Shown: positions 1 through 8,343 of the stretch, piece after piece
Position numbering within the stretch: position 1 is the stretch's first letter
How the letters are laid out: the number at the start of each line of letters is the position of its first letter
DNA from: JAIQFF01 sp963725615
GTDB taxonomy: Bacteria; Acidobacteriota; Terriglobia; Terriglobales; Acidobacteriaceae
Direction: 5' to 3'
Assembly (NCBI GenBank): GCA_963725615.1
Contig: CAVRZO010000009.1
Coordinates: 1 to 64,000 of the forward strand
Length of the DNA stretch: 64,000 nt
Translations under genes and position numbers: made by a program
Notes under the pieces: model-generated
Databases searched by the model: none
What the model saw: only the letters and a program-made list of their open reading frames with translations
Told to the model about the DNA's origin: nothing

Positions 1-742
1 GAAACCCAACAAGTTCTCGAAAACCTCCAACATCTTTACATCCCAGCTCGCATGGTGTTGGATCTGGGGCAAGGGCATCTCCGTTGCGGACAGGATCTTC
101 GACTTCTATGGTCTTCCTCTGCTTGATGTGCGGTCGTATCCCCTCGATACTGTAGGTTATGCGGTGGGAAATGGGGCATTTGACATTTGCTTTTCCGCGT
201 TAGCGCTGCATTTTAAGTGCGCCCCTCATGCTCATGATTGCCCTCGCTATCAAGCTTACTTCTCGAGGACCTGTCTTATTTGTTCAAGAGCGGGTAAGTC
301 TGAACGGAGGCCGCTTTGAGGATGCTCAAGTTTCGGACTATGTCGGCTCAAAATTGGCACGGTTCCAATACCAAGCATACGGAACCAAGTGACCCCCGCA
401 TCACCGCGGTGGGAAGGCTTCTGCGAAGGACGAGCCTGGATGAATTGACGCAATTCATAAATGTTCTGGCGGGAGACATGAGCGTCGTAGGTCCGCGACC
501 GGAACTCACCTTTTTCGTTGAAAAATTCCGTACAGAAATTCCATCGTACATGGCCCGGCACAACGTCAAGTGTGGGATGACCGGCTGGGCCCAAGTTAAC
601 GGATTTCGTGGCAGCGGCACTTCCATCCCCCTAGCGAATTCAGTATGACCTGTACTACCTGAGAAACTGGAGCATGATGCTTGACTTTAAGATCATATTC
701 CTCACCGTGTTCCGTGGGCTGATCAGTCGAAACGCGTACTAG
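1..742 (+). pseudogene. Undecaprenyl-phosphate sugar transferase (WcaJ-like), 5' partial, four frameshifts
   Basis: This is the C-terminal part of a bacterial sugar transferase that attaches the first sugar-phosphate to the lipid carrier in exopolysaccharide synthesis. Reading frames 1, 2, 3, 1 and 2 in turn give FDFYGLPLLDVR, then LTSRGPVLFVQERVSLNG, then MLKFRTM with SLDELTQFINVLAGDMSVVGPRPE, then YDLYYLRNWSMMLDFK, ending at the TAG at 740-742. Each switch is explained by one extra base, near 74, 209, 319 and 632-640. Protein conservation between the breaks is excellent, so decay is very recent or these are sequence errors. It is followed at once by gmd, fcl and a glycosyltransferase, consistent with a colanic-acid-like or fucosylated polysaccharide locus. 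Confidence 0.85.
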
Positions 743-768
743 GAGGGGTCGTAGGAGCGTCCGCCGCG

Positions 769-1851
769 ATGAGAAAAGCCTTGATTACGGGAATCACTGG
801 CCAGGATGGTTCGTACCTGGCGGAGCTGTTACTCGCGAAAGGATATGTCGTACATGGGACCAAGCGTCGTGCGTCGTACTTAAACACGGAACGTATCGAC
901 CATCTCTATCAGGATCCTCATGTCCCACATCGGACTTTGATTCTGCACTACTGCGACATGACCGACTCGAATAGCGTGACCAGCGTGATGCAGAAGGTAC
1001 AGCCGGACGAAATCTACAACCTGGCGGCCCAGAGCCATGTGGGTGTGTCGTTCGAGCAGCCTGAATACACCGCTAACACTGACGCGCTCGGCACTCTGCG
1101 GCTCCTTGAAGCCATTCGTACTCTCGGACTGGAGAGGACGGCGCGCTTCTATCAGGCCTCCAGTTCGGAACTCTTCGGCCAAGCTCAAGAGTTTCCCCAG
1201 ACGGAGAAAACACCCTTTTATCCGCGCTCCCCTTACGCTGTTGCGAAACTATACGCGCATTGGATTACGGTAAATTATCGCGAAGCATACGGTATGTACG
1301 CCTGTAACGGGATCTTATTCAACCATGAGTCGCCAGTCCGAGGAGAGACCTTCGTGACACGAAAGATAACCCGGGGTCTGGCACGTATCACCGCTGGTCT
1401 GCAGGACTGCTTGTATGTGGGCAATCTGGACGCAAAGCGCGATTGGGGACATGCCAAGGACTACGTAGAAATGCAATGGCTGATGCTCCAGCAGGAGAGG
1501 CCTGAGGATTTCGTCATTGCCACCGGCGAGCAACATTCTGTGCGCGAGTTTATTGAAGCGACTGCCGATGAACTGGGAATTTCGATCGATTGGCGCGGCA
1601 GAGGGACTGATGAAGAAGGGCACGATTCAAAAGGCAAGTGCATAATCAAGATCGACCCAAAATATTTTCGTCCTACGGAAGTGGCGTCGCTGCTCGGCGA
1701 TGCCGCGAAAGCGCGGCGACAACTGGGCTGGAAACCGCGAATTACCTTTCGAGCGCTCATCGCTGAGATGGTAAAGGTGGATTGGGAAGCAGCTGAGCGC
1801 GACAAACTGGTCCGTGACCGTGGATATAAAATCTTCGCCGAGCACGAGTAG
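769..1851 (+). CDS. gmd: GDP-mannose 4,6-dehydratase
   Basis: This enzyme converts GDP-D-mannose to GDP-4-keto-6-deoxy-D-mannose, the first step to GDP-L-fucose, in the cytoplasm. At 360 aa it has the usual length for the family. It is an extended short-chain dehydrogenase with an N-terminal NADP-binding glycine motif (ITGITGQDGSYL) and the catalytic SSSELFGQ and SPYAVAKLYAHW (YxxxK) segments. The conserved FNHESPVRGETFVTRKITR segment is also present. The ATG follows a GGAG-containing stretch. The stop is 2 nt before the next ATG, so it is very probably co-transcribed with fcl. Confidence 0.96.
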   Translation: MRKALITGITGQDGSYLAELLLAKGYVVHGTKRRASYLNTERIDHLYQDPHVPHRTLILHYCDMTDSNSVTSVMQKVQPDEIYNLAAQSHVGVSFEQPEYTANTDALGTLRLLEAIRTLGLERTARFYQASSSELFGQAQEFPQTEKTPFYPRSPYAVAKLYAHWITVNYREAYGMYACNGILFNHESPVRGETFVTRKITRGLARITAGLQDCLYVGNLDAKRDWGHAKDYVEMQWLMLQQERPEDFVIATGEQHSVREFIEATADELGISIDWRGRGTDEEGHDSKGKCIIKIDPKYFRPTEVASLLGDAAKARRQLGWKPRITFRALIAEMVKVDWEAAERDKLVRDRGYKIFAEHE

Positions 1852-1853
1852 AT

Positions 1854-2822
1854 ATGAATTCCGACGCAACAATTTATGTTGCGGGTCATAGTGGCCTCAT
1901 GGGCTCGGCCCTGGTAAGGCGCCTCCATGCCGCCGGGTATGGAAATCTGGTCCTTCGAAGCCATGCCGAGCTCGATTTGAGGGACCAATGCGCCGTCGAG
2001 CGGTTCTTCTCGGAGGCCCGGCCTCAGTACGTGTTCGTGGCTGCTGCCAAGGTCGGCGGCATTGTCGCAAACAGCAGTTGGCCTGCCGACTTCATTCTTG
2101 ACAATCTGCGTATCGCAACCAATATCATCCACGAAGCGTATCGAACTGGCGTAGAACGACTGCTTTTCCTGGGCTCAAGCTGCGCTTACCCCAAGTTTAC
2201 CGCTCAGCCAATAAAAGAAGATTGTCTGCTGGCCGGACCTCTCGAAATCACGAACCGACCCTATGCTGTGGCCAAGATTGCCGGGATCGAAATGTGTTGG
2301 GCCTACAACCGCCAGCACGGGACCGAATTTCTAGCTGCGATGCCGACCAATCTTTATGGTCCAAATGACAATTACGACCCGCAGAATTCGCACGTCATCG
2401 CGGCCTTGATTCGCAAGTGCCACGAATCCAAGACGAAGGGTGGCGCCAATATAGTTGTCTGGGGGACCGGTAACCCAAGAAGAGAATTCTTATACTCTGA
2501 TGATGCCGCTGACGCATGTGTGTTTCTGATGAATCTACCAGCAGAACAATTTGCCCGGCTCACCAGGAAAAGTGACGGCCCCCCATTGGTGAATATCGGA
2601 TGGGGTGAGGACCTGACGGTCCGCGAACTCGCGAAACTTGTTGCAGAAGTGGTCGGTTCGGACCAAGAATTTATTTTCGATCAAACCAAACCTGACGGTA
2701 CGCCTCGTAAGCTTTTAGATGTGACTGTCCTGCAATCATTGGGATGGAGTCCGGCCACGTCACTCCGGGACGGTCTCGAAATGACATATCGTGACTATTG
2801 CTCGCAGATCGGGCGCAGTTAG
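1854..2822 (+). CDS. fcl: GDP-L-fucose synthase
   Basis: This bifunctional epimerase/reductase turns GDP-4-keto-6-deoxymannose into GDP-L-fucose. It is 322 aa, a normal length. The Rossmann motif is VAGHSGLMGSALV. The active-site Ser lies in LGSSCAYP, and the Tyr/Lys pair in NRPYAVAKIAGIEMC. The family segment MPTNLYGPNDNYDP follows. It lies 2 nt after gmd and 30 nt before a glycosyltransferase, so the three form one transcription unit supplying and using GDP-fucose. Confidence 0.96.
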   Translation: MNSDATIYVAGHSGLMGSALVRRLHAAGYGNLVLRSHAELDLRDQCAVERFFSEARPQYVFVAAAKVGGIVANSSWPADFILDNLRIATNIIHEAYRTGVERLLFLGSSCAYPKFTAQPIKEDCLLAGPLEITNRPYAVAKIAGIEMCWAYNRQHGTEFLAAMPTNLYGPNDNYDPQNSHVIAALIRKCHESKTKGGANIVVWGTGNPRREFLYSDDAADACVFLMNLPAEQFARLTRKSDGPPLVNIGWGEDLTVRELAKLVAEVVGSDQEFIFDQTKPDGTPRKLLDVTVLQSLGWSPATSLRDGLEMTYRDYCSQIGRS

Positions 2823-2852
2823 AAGCCGGAACTCGCCGATCGACACTGCACA

Positions 2853-4073
2853 GTGAAACCTGCCCACCTACTGCTCTTATCGCCCTTCTTTTATCCAGAC
2901 GCTATCTCCACCGGCAAATACAACAGTGTGCTCGTACAGGCGCTTGTCAACCGTGGGGTAAATGTGACGGTTGTGTGCTCGCATCCTTTTTACCCCGCAT
3001 GGAGGCCGGTCCGATCAGCTGACAGACTCGAGAGTGTGGCCATCCATCGGGGCGGGGCTTGGTTGCGATATCCGCGCTCCATGATCTTGCGGCGAATGGT
3101 CCTTGAGGCCTGGTTCGCGTTGCACGCGGGCTGGACAACATGGCGCCTGAGAGGCGGGTGTTCCACCGCCGTTGCAGTATTTCCCCCAACCCTGTTCTTT
3201 CTGATCGTGATGGGTCTGCTCCCGGCTTCCGCCAAGAAGGTCGGCATAGTGCATGATCTGCAGGGGATCCTTGGGCTCAACGGCGGTGGCTGGCTCAAGC
3301 GCGCGCTCTATCGCGCAGTCCACGCGGTTGAAAAGCGGGCTTTTCGGTCCTGCGATACCTTGATCGTGCTTTCCCAAAGCATGGCGGCAAGGATTGTCAA
3401 TGAATACGAACTCCCAAGCCACCGGGTCGTGGTCCGTTATCCGTTTGTCACCGTAAAGTCAGTGGTTCGGTCCGGAACGAACCTCACCGACCAGTTTCCA
3501 GACGGTTTTCAGCATGTTGTTTACTCCGGAGCGTTGGGGAAGAAACAGAATCCATACGGTCTTTTCGATTTCTTTAGAGCTGCGGTCTCGCGGTTTCCCG
3601 GGGTCCACTTCCATTTGTTTTCGGATGGTCCGATATTCGAAGAACTCCGCAAGAGGCATTTGGCCCGCCCAGTGGACCGGATCAGTTTCAACGGATTGGT
3701 CAGCGAGGCCGATCTGGAGGAACTCTACGCAAGGTCGGATGTACAGTTGGTCCCCCAACTGGAGCACACCGCAGAGGCCTGTCTGCCTTCGAAGCTGCCT
3801 AATATCCTCGCTATGGGATGCGCCGTTCTTGCAATTTGCCCGTCGGAGTCGGAACTGTCCGATATACTCCGGCAAACCGCCTGCGGTGTCACTGCCGACT
3901 CCTGGGACCTGGATGTGCTGATGCAAAAACTCAGGCAAGTGTTGGACCAGGCGGGGTCCCAAGGCCGACAACAGCGTCAGGCGCTCGCCGCCGCGCTGCT
4001 CGAGACAGAGTGCAGTTTGGGGCTGCTCATCGATACGGTGCTTGGACAATCTGCGCCACCCCTTCCCCCTTAG
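2853..4073 (+). CDS. Glycosyltransferase family 4, WcaI-like
   Basis: This is a 406-aa GT-B glycosyltransferase resembling the colanic-acid enzyme WcaI. The N-terminal domain begins LLLLSPFFYPDAISTGKYN, where the acceptor-side domain opens in WcaI homologues. The C-terminal domain carries the nucleotide-sugar binding region (VVYSGALGKKQNP, FSDGPIFEELR, then LPSKLPNILAMGCAVLA). A hydrophobic stretch near residues 105-125 probably associates with the membrane. The GTG start at 2853 gives the expected N-terminus. The donor could be GDP-fucose given the two upstream genes, but that is only context. Confidence 0.88.
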   Translation: MKPAHLLLLSPFFYPDAISTGKYNSVLVQALVNRGVNVTVVCSHPFYPAWRPVRSADRLESVAIHRGGAWLRYPRSMILRRMVLEAWFALHAGWTTWRLRGGCSTAVAVFPPTLFFLIVMGLLPASAKKVGIVHDLQGILGLNGGGWLKRALYRAVHAVEKRAFRSCDTLIVLSQSMAARIVNEYELPSHRVVVRYPFVTVKSVVRSGTNLTDQFPDGFQHVVYSGALGKKQNPYGLFDFFRAAVSRFPGVHFHLFSDGPIFEELRKRHLARPVDRISFNGLVSEADLEELYARSDVQLVPQLEHTAEACLPSKLPNILAMGCAVLAICPSESELSDILRQTACGVTADSWDLDVLMQKLRQVLDQAGSQGRQQRQALAAALLETECSLGLLIDTVLGQSAPPLPP

Positions 4074-4222
4074 CTTTTCAACTTCAGGGTCAATGAGAGA
4101 CCACTCATCGCTCTGAGGGCCCACATATCTCCCTCGCTTTGCTTTCGTTTAAACTCCCGGATTGATTCACTGGAATAGAACTGGTTGGTGCAGGTACTCA
4201 CAAGGCTGTTCGCCATTGGGTC

Positions 4223-5909
4223 ATGAGATGGCGCGTGTGGGACCACCAGCTTTTGCTCATGCCGTCCCCGAACTTCAGGAGAAAGCTAAGTCTTGCGCTG
4301 TGCCGCGATTATCGCGACGATCGTCGCGGACCCAATCTATGCGCTCTATCCGGCATTCTCGGTCCACTCATTTATTAGCGGGCACACCACGATCGAAACC
4401 AATCTCGCCATAGGGGACCGTGTCTTTGCCACGCCTAGAGACTACGGCGCAAAGGGGGATGCCAAAACTCTGGCCGATGGAGCGATTTCATCGGGCTCAG
4501 CGATTTTCACTTCTTCGTCGGCGGGATTTACCTCAGCGGACGTGAGAAAGGCCATCGCCGTGAGCGGGGCTGGGACCATGGGCGCTGCTCTGGTCGGTCT
4601 CATTTCAGTTGTCAACAGCGTTACAAGCGTGACCCTCAGCGCGGAGGCTTCAACGACAGTCTCGGGGGCGCGGGCCGATTACGGCACAGACGACACGGCA
4701 GCAGTTCGTTCCTGCGTTCAGAATTCGACGCTGCTCGGCGGACGATGCACAATCAACGACGGCGCAAGGTTCATGATGAGCAACGCCTCAACCACCATCA
4801 ACGTTGCGGGTGCGAACGTTGCCGGTGGAATGATCGATGGCACGGGAACGCTCATCTTTGCGCCGCAAGGGCCATTGACCGCGGGACCAACGATCGGTTG
4901 TTCTATATCGCGTCACGCGAGGCCGCGGGACCGTTCCCGGTGCGCTCGGGAGCGATCGCCAGAGGGGCTACTTCGTTCACGCGCAAAGAACCCAAGTGAT
5001 GCCGCCGCAGCTCGGCAGGGGCGACTGGGTCATCATGACCGAGAAAGATGGTGGCGCCACCGATGTGGTTTACGCCGATTGGGTCCAGGTCAGCAGTGTT
5101 GTGGGGACCACGGTTAACATCGTGGGCCGTTTCGCATGAGCTTCCCGAATGCGCGCACCTTCAATACCTCGGGCTCTCCTGCAGCTTGCATTTCGGCCTC
5201 ACCTTGTGGACTGAGCTTTCGCAAGCTTACCAACGTCGCGCATGCGCTAACGATTAAGGATATAAATATCATTGTTCCGAATGTCATCAATGGCAATGGT
5301 GCGAGCGGCATCGTGACCCGCGATACGCTCGACGTATACATCCACAATGTGACTTGCGACGATGCGTCGTCGAATTGCTACGCAGGGTATCTGGATCAAG
5401 GGCTGGTGTTTGTCGACAACCACATGAACAGCGCGGTCTATCCTGAATTCGCCAGCCAGGTCGACACGACAGCAATCGGGAACCACATGAACCAAGCGGG
5501 GAATGACTTACACGGCTTTGTCGCTCCACAGACCGGCGGATTGCTGATTGATTTTGGAACAGGCTTTTCCACATTCGATGGCAATACGATTGGTAATAAT
5601 CTTCAGGCTTGTGTCACGCTGCTTTCCGGTGTACACGACATCTCACTAAGGGGAAATAGATGCGGTCGGACTTCCTTTGGCACTGGTGCAGCTTGCATCC
5701 TTGTTCGAGGTAGCTACCGCAATACAATCGAGCGCAATGTCTGTCTTGGTGGTGACGGTGCCTCAAGCGTTGGCATCACCCTAGGAGACAGTCTGGGTTT
5801 CGCGCTAAATATCAGTAGTTCTGCTAATTCGGTCAGGGGAAACAGAGTGAGCGGGTATGTCACCCTCTACGACGTCGGCGATGCTGATGTCCTCGAAACC
5901 CATCACTAG
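4223..5909 (+). pseudogene. Pectate-lyase-like right-handed beta-helix protein, frameshifted
   Basis: This is a secreted parallel beta-helix protein of the pectate lyase superfamily. The N-terminal hallmark RVFATPRDYGAKGD lies near 4422-4463, and repeated Asn/Gly-rich helix rungs run through 5136-5909 (for example DGNTIGNN and RGNRCGRT). The protein reads in frame 3 to about 4885, frame 2 to about 4955 (DRLFYIASREAAGPF), frame 1 to about 5140 (VMPPQLGRGDWVIMTEKDGG), then frame 3 to the TAG at 5907-5909. These are three apparent single-base losses. A further shift near 4295 would join it to an upstream ATG at 4223 and complete a signal peptide (LSLALCAAIIATIVADP). The role is probably polysaccharide cleavage or modification in the adjacent locus. 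Confidence 0.75.
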
Positions 5910-6010
5910 TTTGTTCTGTGCGACGCTTCGAGGGCCACGTTCGTAGGAAGCTGGAGATCGGCTGAGCGCGCATGATCATGATTTTGCGTTATCGATCCCC
6001 TCCCAATTCC

Positions 6011-6242
6011 TAGCAGGCTGCGGAAAAATGGACTCCGCGACTTAGGTTCTCTCCAGTCCCAGTGATTTTGTGATTCGGGAAGGGTTCTGGCTGCATCCGC
6101 TGGTGTCCCGCTGATTCATTTTCGGGCCTGCGAACACAGTGCGACCTCGGCTTACGTCGATTGAATCGCCAGATTCCTCATCCGGACTAAGTTGTAGGCC
6201 GCGGCCGCGAAGGTAAAGACCCATCCCACCTTGAAGACCCCA
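6011..6242 (-). mobile_element. Insertion-sequence remnant: transposase C-terminus plus one end
   Basis: On the minus strand the frame across 6240-6150 reads HRGVFKVGWVFTFAAAAYNL followed by VRMRNLAIQST and a stop. This resembles the C-terminus of DDE transposases of the IS1182/IS5 kind. Downstream, the sequence at 6012-6028 (AGCAGGCTGCGGAAAAA) looks like the terminal inverted repeat that often closes such elements. The other end is missing. The remnant stops where a methyltransferase fragment begins on the opposite strand, so a deletion removed most of both. Confidence 0.6.
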
Positions 6243-6462
6243 CGATGCGATTGAAGAGAATCTTCATCCTGTGGGCCGGGCCTTCTACGGGGCATCTACG
6301 CTGCTCTGTACTCCGGCATCGCTGTCCCAGGAAGTAGGTCTGGCGCTGGGCGCGCAAGCGGGAGAAAAACGGCTCCGGGATGTGGTTTCCGCCGGCGGCT
6401 TGAAGCATTTTCGGCGGGCGACCCAGACGCCATTCAACATGATCTTTGAGGCCCGGCCATGA
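6241..6462 (+). pseudogene. C-terminal stump of a class I SAM-dependent methyltransferase
   Basis: The frame reads PVGRAFYGASTLLCTPASL, then SQEVGLALGAQAGEKRLRDV and FRRATQTPFNMIFEARP to a stop at 6460-6462. This matches, from memory, the last 70 or so residues of winged-helix/class I methyltransferases common in soil bacteria. There is no catalytic SAM-binding half. The fragment abuts the IS remnant directly, which suggests that insertion and deletion destroyed the gene. It ends 25 nt before the dienelactone hydrolase start. Some of it could still contribute a promoter or leader. Confidence 0.5.
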
Positions 6463-6487
6463 AACAAATCAAACGGAGCAACCCGCA

Positions 6488-7276
6488 ATGATCGTGATCG
6501 ACAACGAACGAGTGCAGCTTTCGACCCCGTACGGACCGATGCAGACGCACGTTGTCCGGCCGGCGGCGCCGGGCAAGTATCCCGGAATTGTTTTCTACAC
6601 TGAGATTTTTCAAGTGACTGGACCGATCCGGAGGACCGCGGCGATGCTCGCAGGACATGGATACATCGTTGCGGTCCCCGAGATTTATCACGAGTTTGAA
6701 GCCGCCGGGACGGTGTTGACCTACGACCAGGCCGGCGCCGATCGCGGCAATGTGCTGAAGACGACCAAAGAGCTGGCGAGCTTCGACGCGGACGCACGCG
6801 CGGTACTCGACCATCTCAAGTCGCGTCCTGACTGCACCGGCAAACTGGGAGCCATGGGCATCTGCATCGGCGGCCATCTCGCGTTCCGCGCCGCCATGAA
6901 TCCGGACGTGGCAGGAACCGCGTGCTTTTATGCGACCGACATACACAAAGGCAGCCTGGGCAAGGGAATGAAGGACGATTCGCTGCTGCGCGCCAAGGAC
7001 ATCAAGGGCGAGTTGTTGATGATATGGGGACGGCAAGACCCGCACATCCCTCTGGAAGGCCGGATGACGGTGCTGGCGCGGTTAAACGAGGTGAATGCGA
7101 AGTTCAGCTGGCATGAGGTGAACGGCGCTCATGCATTCATGCGCGATGAGGGCATTCGCTACGACCCGGAGCTGGCCTATCAGCTCTACGGGCTGGTGTT
7201 TGATTTTTTCCATCGCCGCCTGAGCTCTGGTGATTTGCCGGTGCCTGCCGCGGGCGCTGCGGAGACGAAACATTAG
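6488..7276 (+). CDS. Dienelactone hydrolase family protein
   Basis: This is a 262-aa cytoplasmic alpha/beta hydrolase of the carboxymethylenebutenolidase family, which opens lactone rings in aromatic degradation and often acts on other esters. The nucleophile is Cys in MGICIGGH, the acid is Asp in WGRQDPHIP, and the base is His in NGAHAFMRDE, so the Cys-Asp-His triad is complete. The ATG at 6488 is preferred over an upstream ATG at 6446 because GGAG lies about 10 nt upstream and the protein then starts with MIVIDNERVQL. The gene stands alone, and its substrate cannot be deduced. Confidence 0.88.
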   Translation: MIVIDNERVQLSTPYGPMQTHVVRPAAPGKYPGIVFYTEIFQVTGPIRRTAAMLAGHGYIVAVPEIYHEFEAAGTVLTYDQAGADRGNVLKTTKELASFDADARAVLDHLKSRPDCTGKLGAMGICIGGHLAFRAAMNPDVAGTACFYATDIHKGSLGKGMKDDSLLRAKDIKGELLMIWGRQDPHIPLEGRMTVLARLNEVNAKFSWHEVNGAHAFMRDEGIRYDPELAYQLYGLVFDFFHRRLSSGDLPVPAAGAAETKH

Positions 7277-7432
7277 CGCGACAGCCGCTACTCCAAATGG
7301 CCGGCCCCGCGGCCGAAGCGGCGTTCTGTTAAGTCCGCGTTATCCACAGGCTGAACCAATTGCGTCACTTCTTGCCAGTCGCGGCTCCGTTTAGCTTCGT
7401 ACTTTCCTTTAGGGCAGGAGAACGACAGCAAG

Positions 7433-8245
7433 ATGGATTGGTTCAAGGCGCGCGACGCTCATTTTCTCGGCCTGCAAACTGCGGTGTTCTGCGTGGCTTG
7501 CGAGTTGATCAGCGAAAACAACACTCCGCACTGCCTGGCGTGCGGAAGCCAGGCCGTGATCAGCCTGTCGCGAGTGCTCGGCGGATCGTTGCGCGGCCAG
7601 CAGACAGCTCACCTGATTGCGGACGCCGAGCTCGATCGCCTGGTCCACGAACTGATTCGCACTGTGCCCGTCACTGCGTTGCCGGTCCAGGAAGATCACC
7701 TGCCCGTATCCTTCGCATCGCTGGCTCCCGGGCGGAGCCATGTCAGGCGCTCAACCCAGCCTGCAATTCTGCCGCCAGCTTCGGCGCCGGTAGCATTTCC
7801 TGCGGACGTTGACCTGGAGCCCGCCATTAGCCTGATTGCCGAGCGAGCGAAATCTCTCACCGGCGCAAGCGGAGCCGCGATCGCTCTGCGCAAGGGCGAT
7901 GAAATGGTGTGCCGGGCCCGCGCCGGGCGCACCGCGCCTGACCTGGGCGTTCGTCTTCAGTCTGATTCCGGGATCTCCGCCGACTGCGTACGTACCGGCC
8001 AGGTCGTACTCTGCCACGATGCGCAGGATGATCCTCATGTGGACGTCGCGGTCTGCCAGCGCCTGGGAGTCCGCTCCATTCTGGCTGCGCCGCTGCGCCA
8101 CTTTCGCAGAACTCTGGGAGTGTTCGAAGTTTTTTCTGGCGCGCCGCATGCCTTCGCCGAGCGCGACGTTGCCACCATGCAGCTTCTCTCGAGCGTCATG
8201 GTGGCCGCTCTCTCCCGTCTCTCACCTCTCCGCCAGACCGCATAA
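7433..8245 (+). CDS. GAF-domain protein with N-terminal zinc-ribbon-like motif
   Basis: The protein has 270 aa. Residues 20-37 hold two CxxC pairs (CVAC and CLAC), a probable metal-binding knuckle. Residues about 125-265 form a GAF sensor domain with Cys residues in MVCRARAG, ADCVRTG, VLCHD and AVCQRLG, spaced C-x24-C-x8-C-x13-C. The same spacing occurs in the proteins encoded at 8344-10203 and 12240-14471. It has no output domain and no membrane segment, so it may act through partners. A GGAG-like RBS precedes the ATG. The ligand is unknown; metal or redox sensing is only an inference from the cysteines. Confidence 0.85.
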   Translation: MDWFKARDAHFLGLQTAVFCVACELISENNTPHCLACGSQAVISLSRVLGGSLRGQQTAHLIADAELDRLVHELIRTVPVTALPVQEDHLPVSFASLAPGRSHVRRSTQPAILPPASAPVAFPADVDLEPAISLIAERAKSLTGASGAAIALRKGDEMVCRARAGRTAPDLGVRLQSDSGISADCVRTGQVVLCHDAQDDPHVDVAVCQRLGVRSILAAPLRHFRRTLGVFEVFSGAPHAFAERDVATMQLLSSVMVAALSRLSPLRQTA

Positions 8246-8285
8246 ACGCTAACGCACAAAGAACTTGCCGGCCCCCGGCACTTTC

Positions 8286-8309
8286 GGGCGGGACGGCTTC
8301 CGTCCGCCC
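8286..8309 (+). terminator. GC-rich hairpin after the GAF gene
   Basis: Ten base pairs form around a CTT loop with one bulged G, 40 nt after the upstream stop. There is no T-run, so it may be a Rho-assisted terminator or an mRNA end-protecting hairpin. It also sits 35 nt before the next ATG. Confidence 0.35.
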
Positions 8310-8343
8310 CTGCCGGTCTGGGTTAATATGTTAAGAACTTGGT

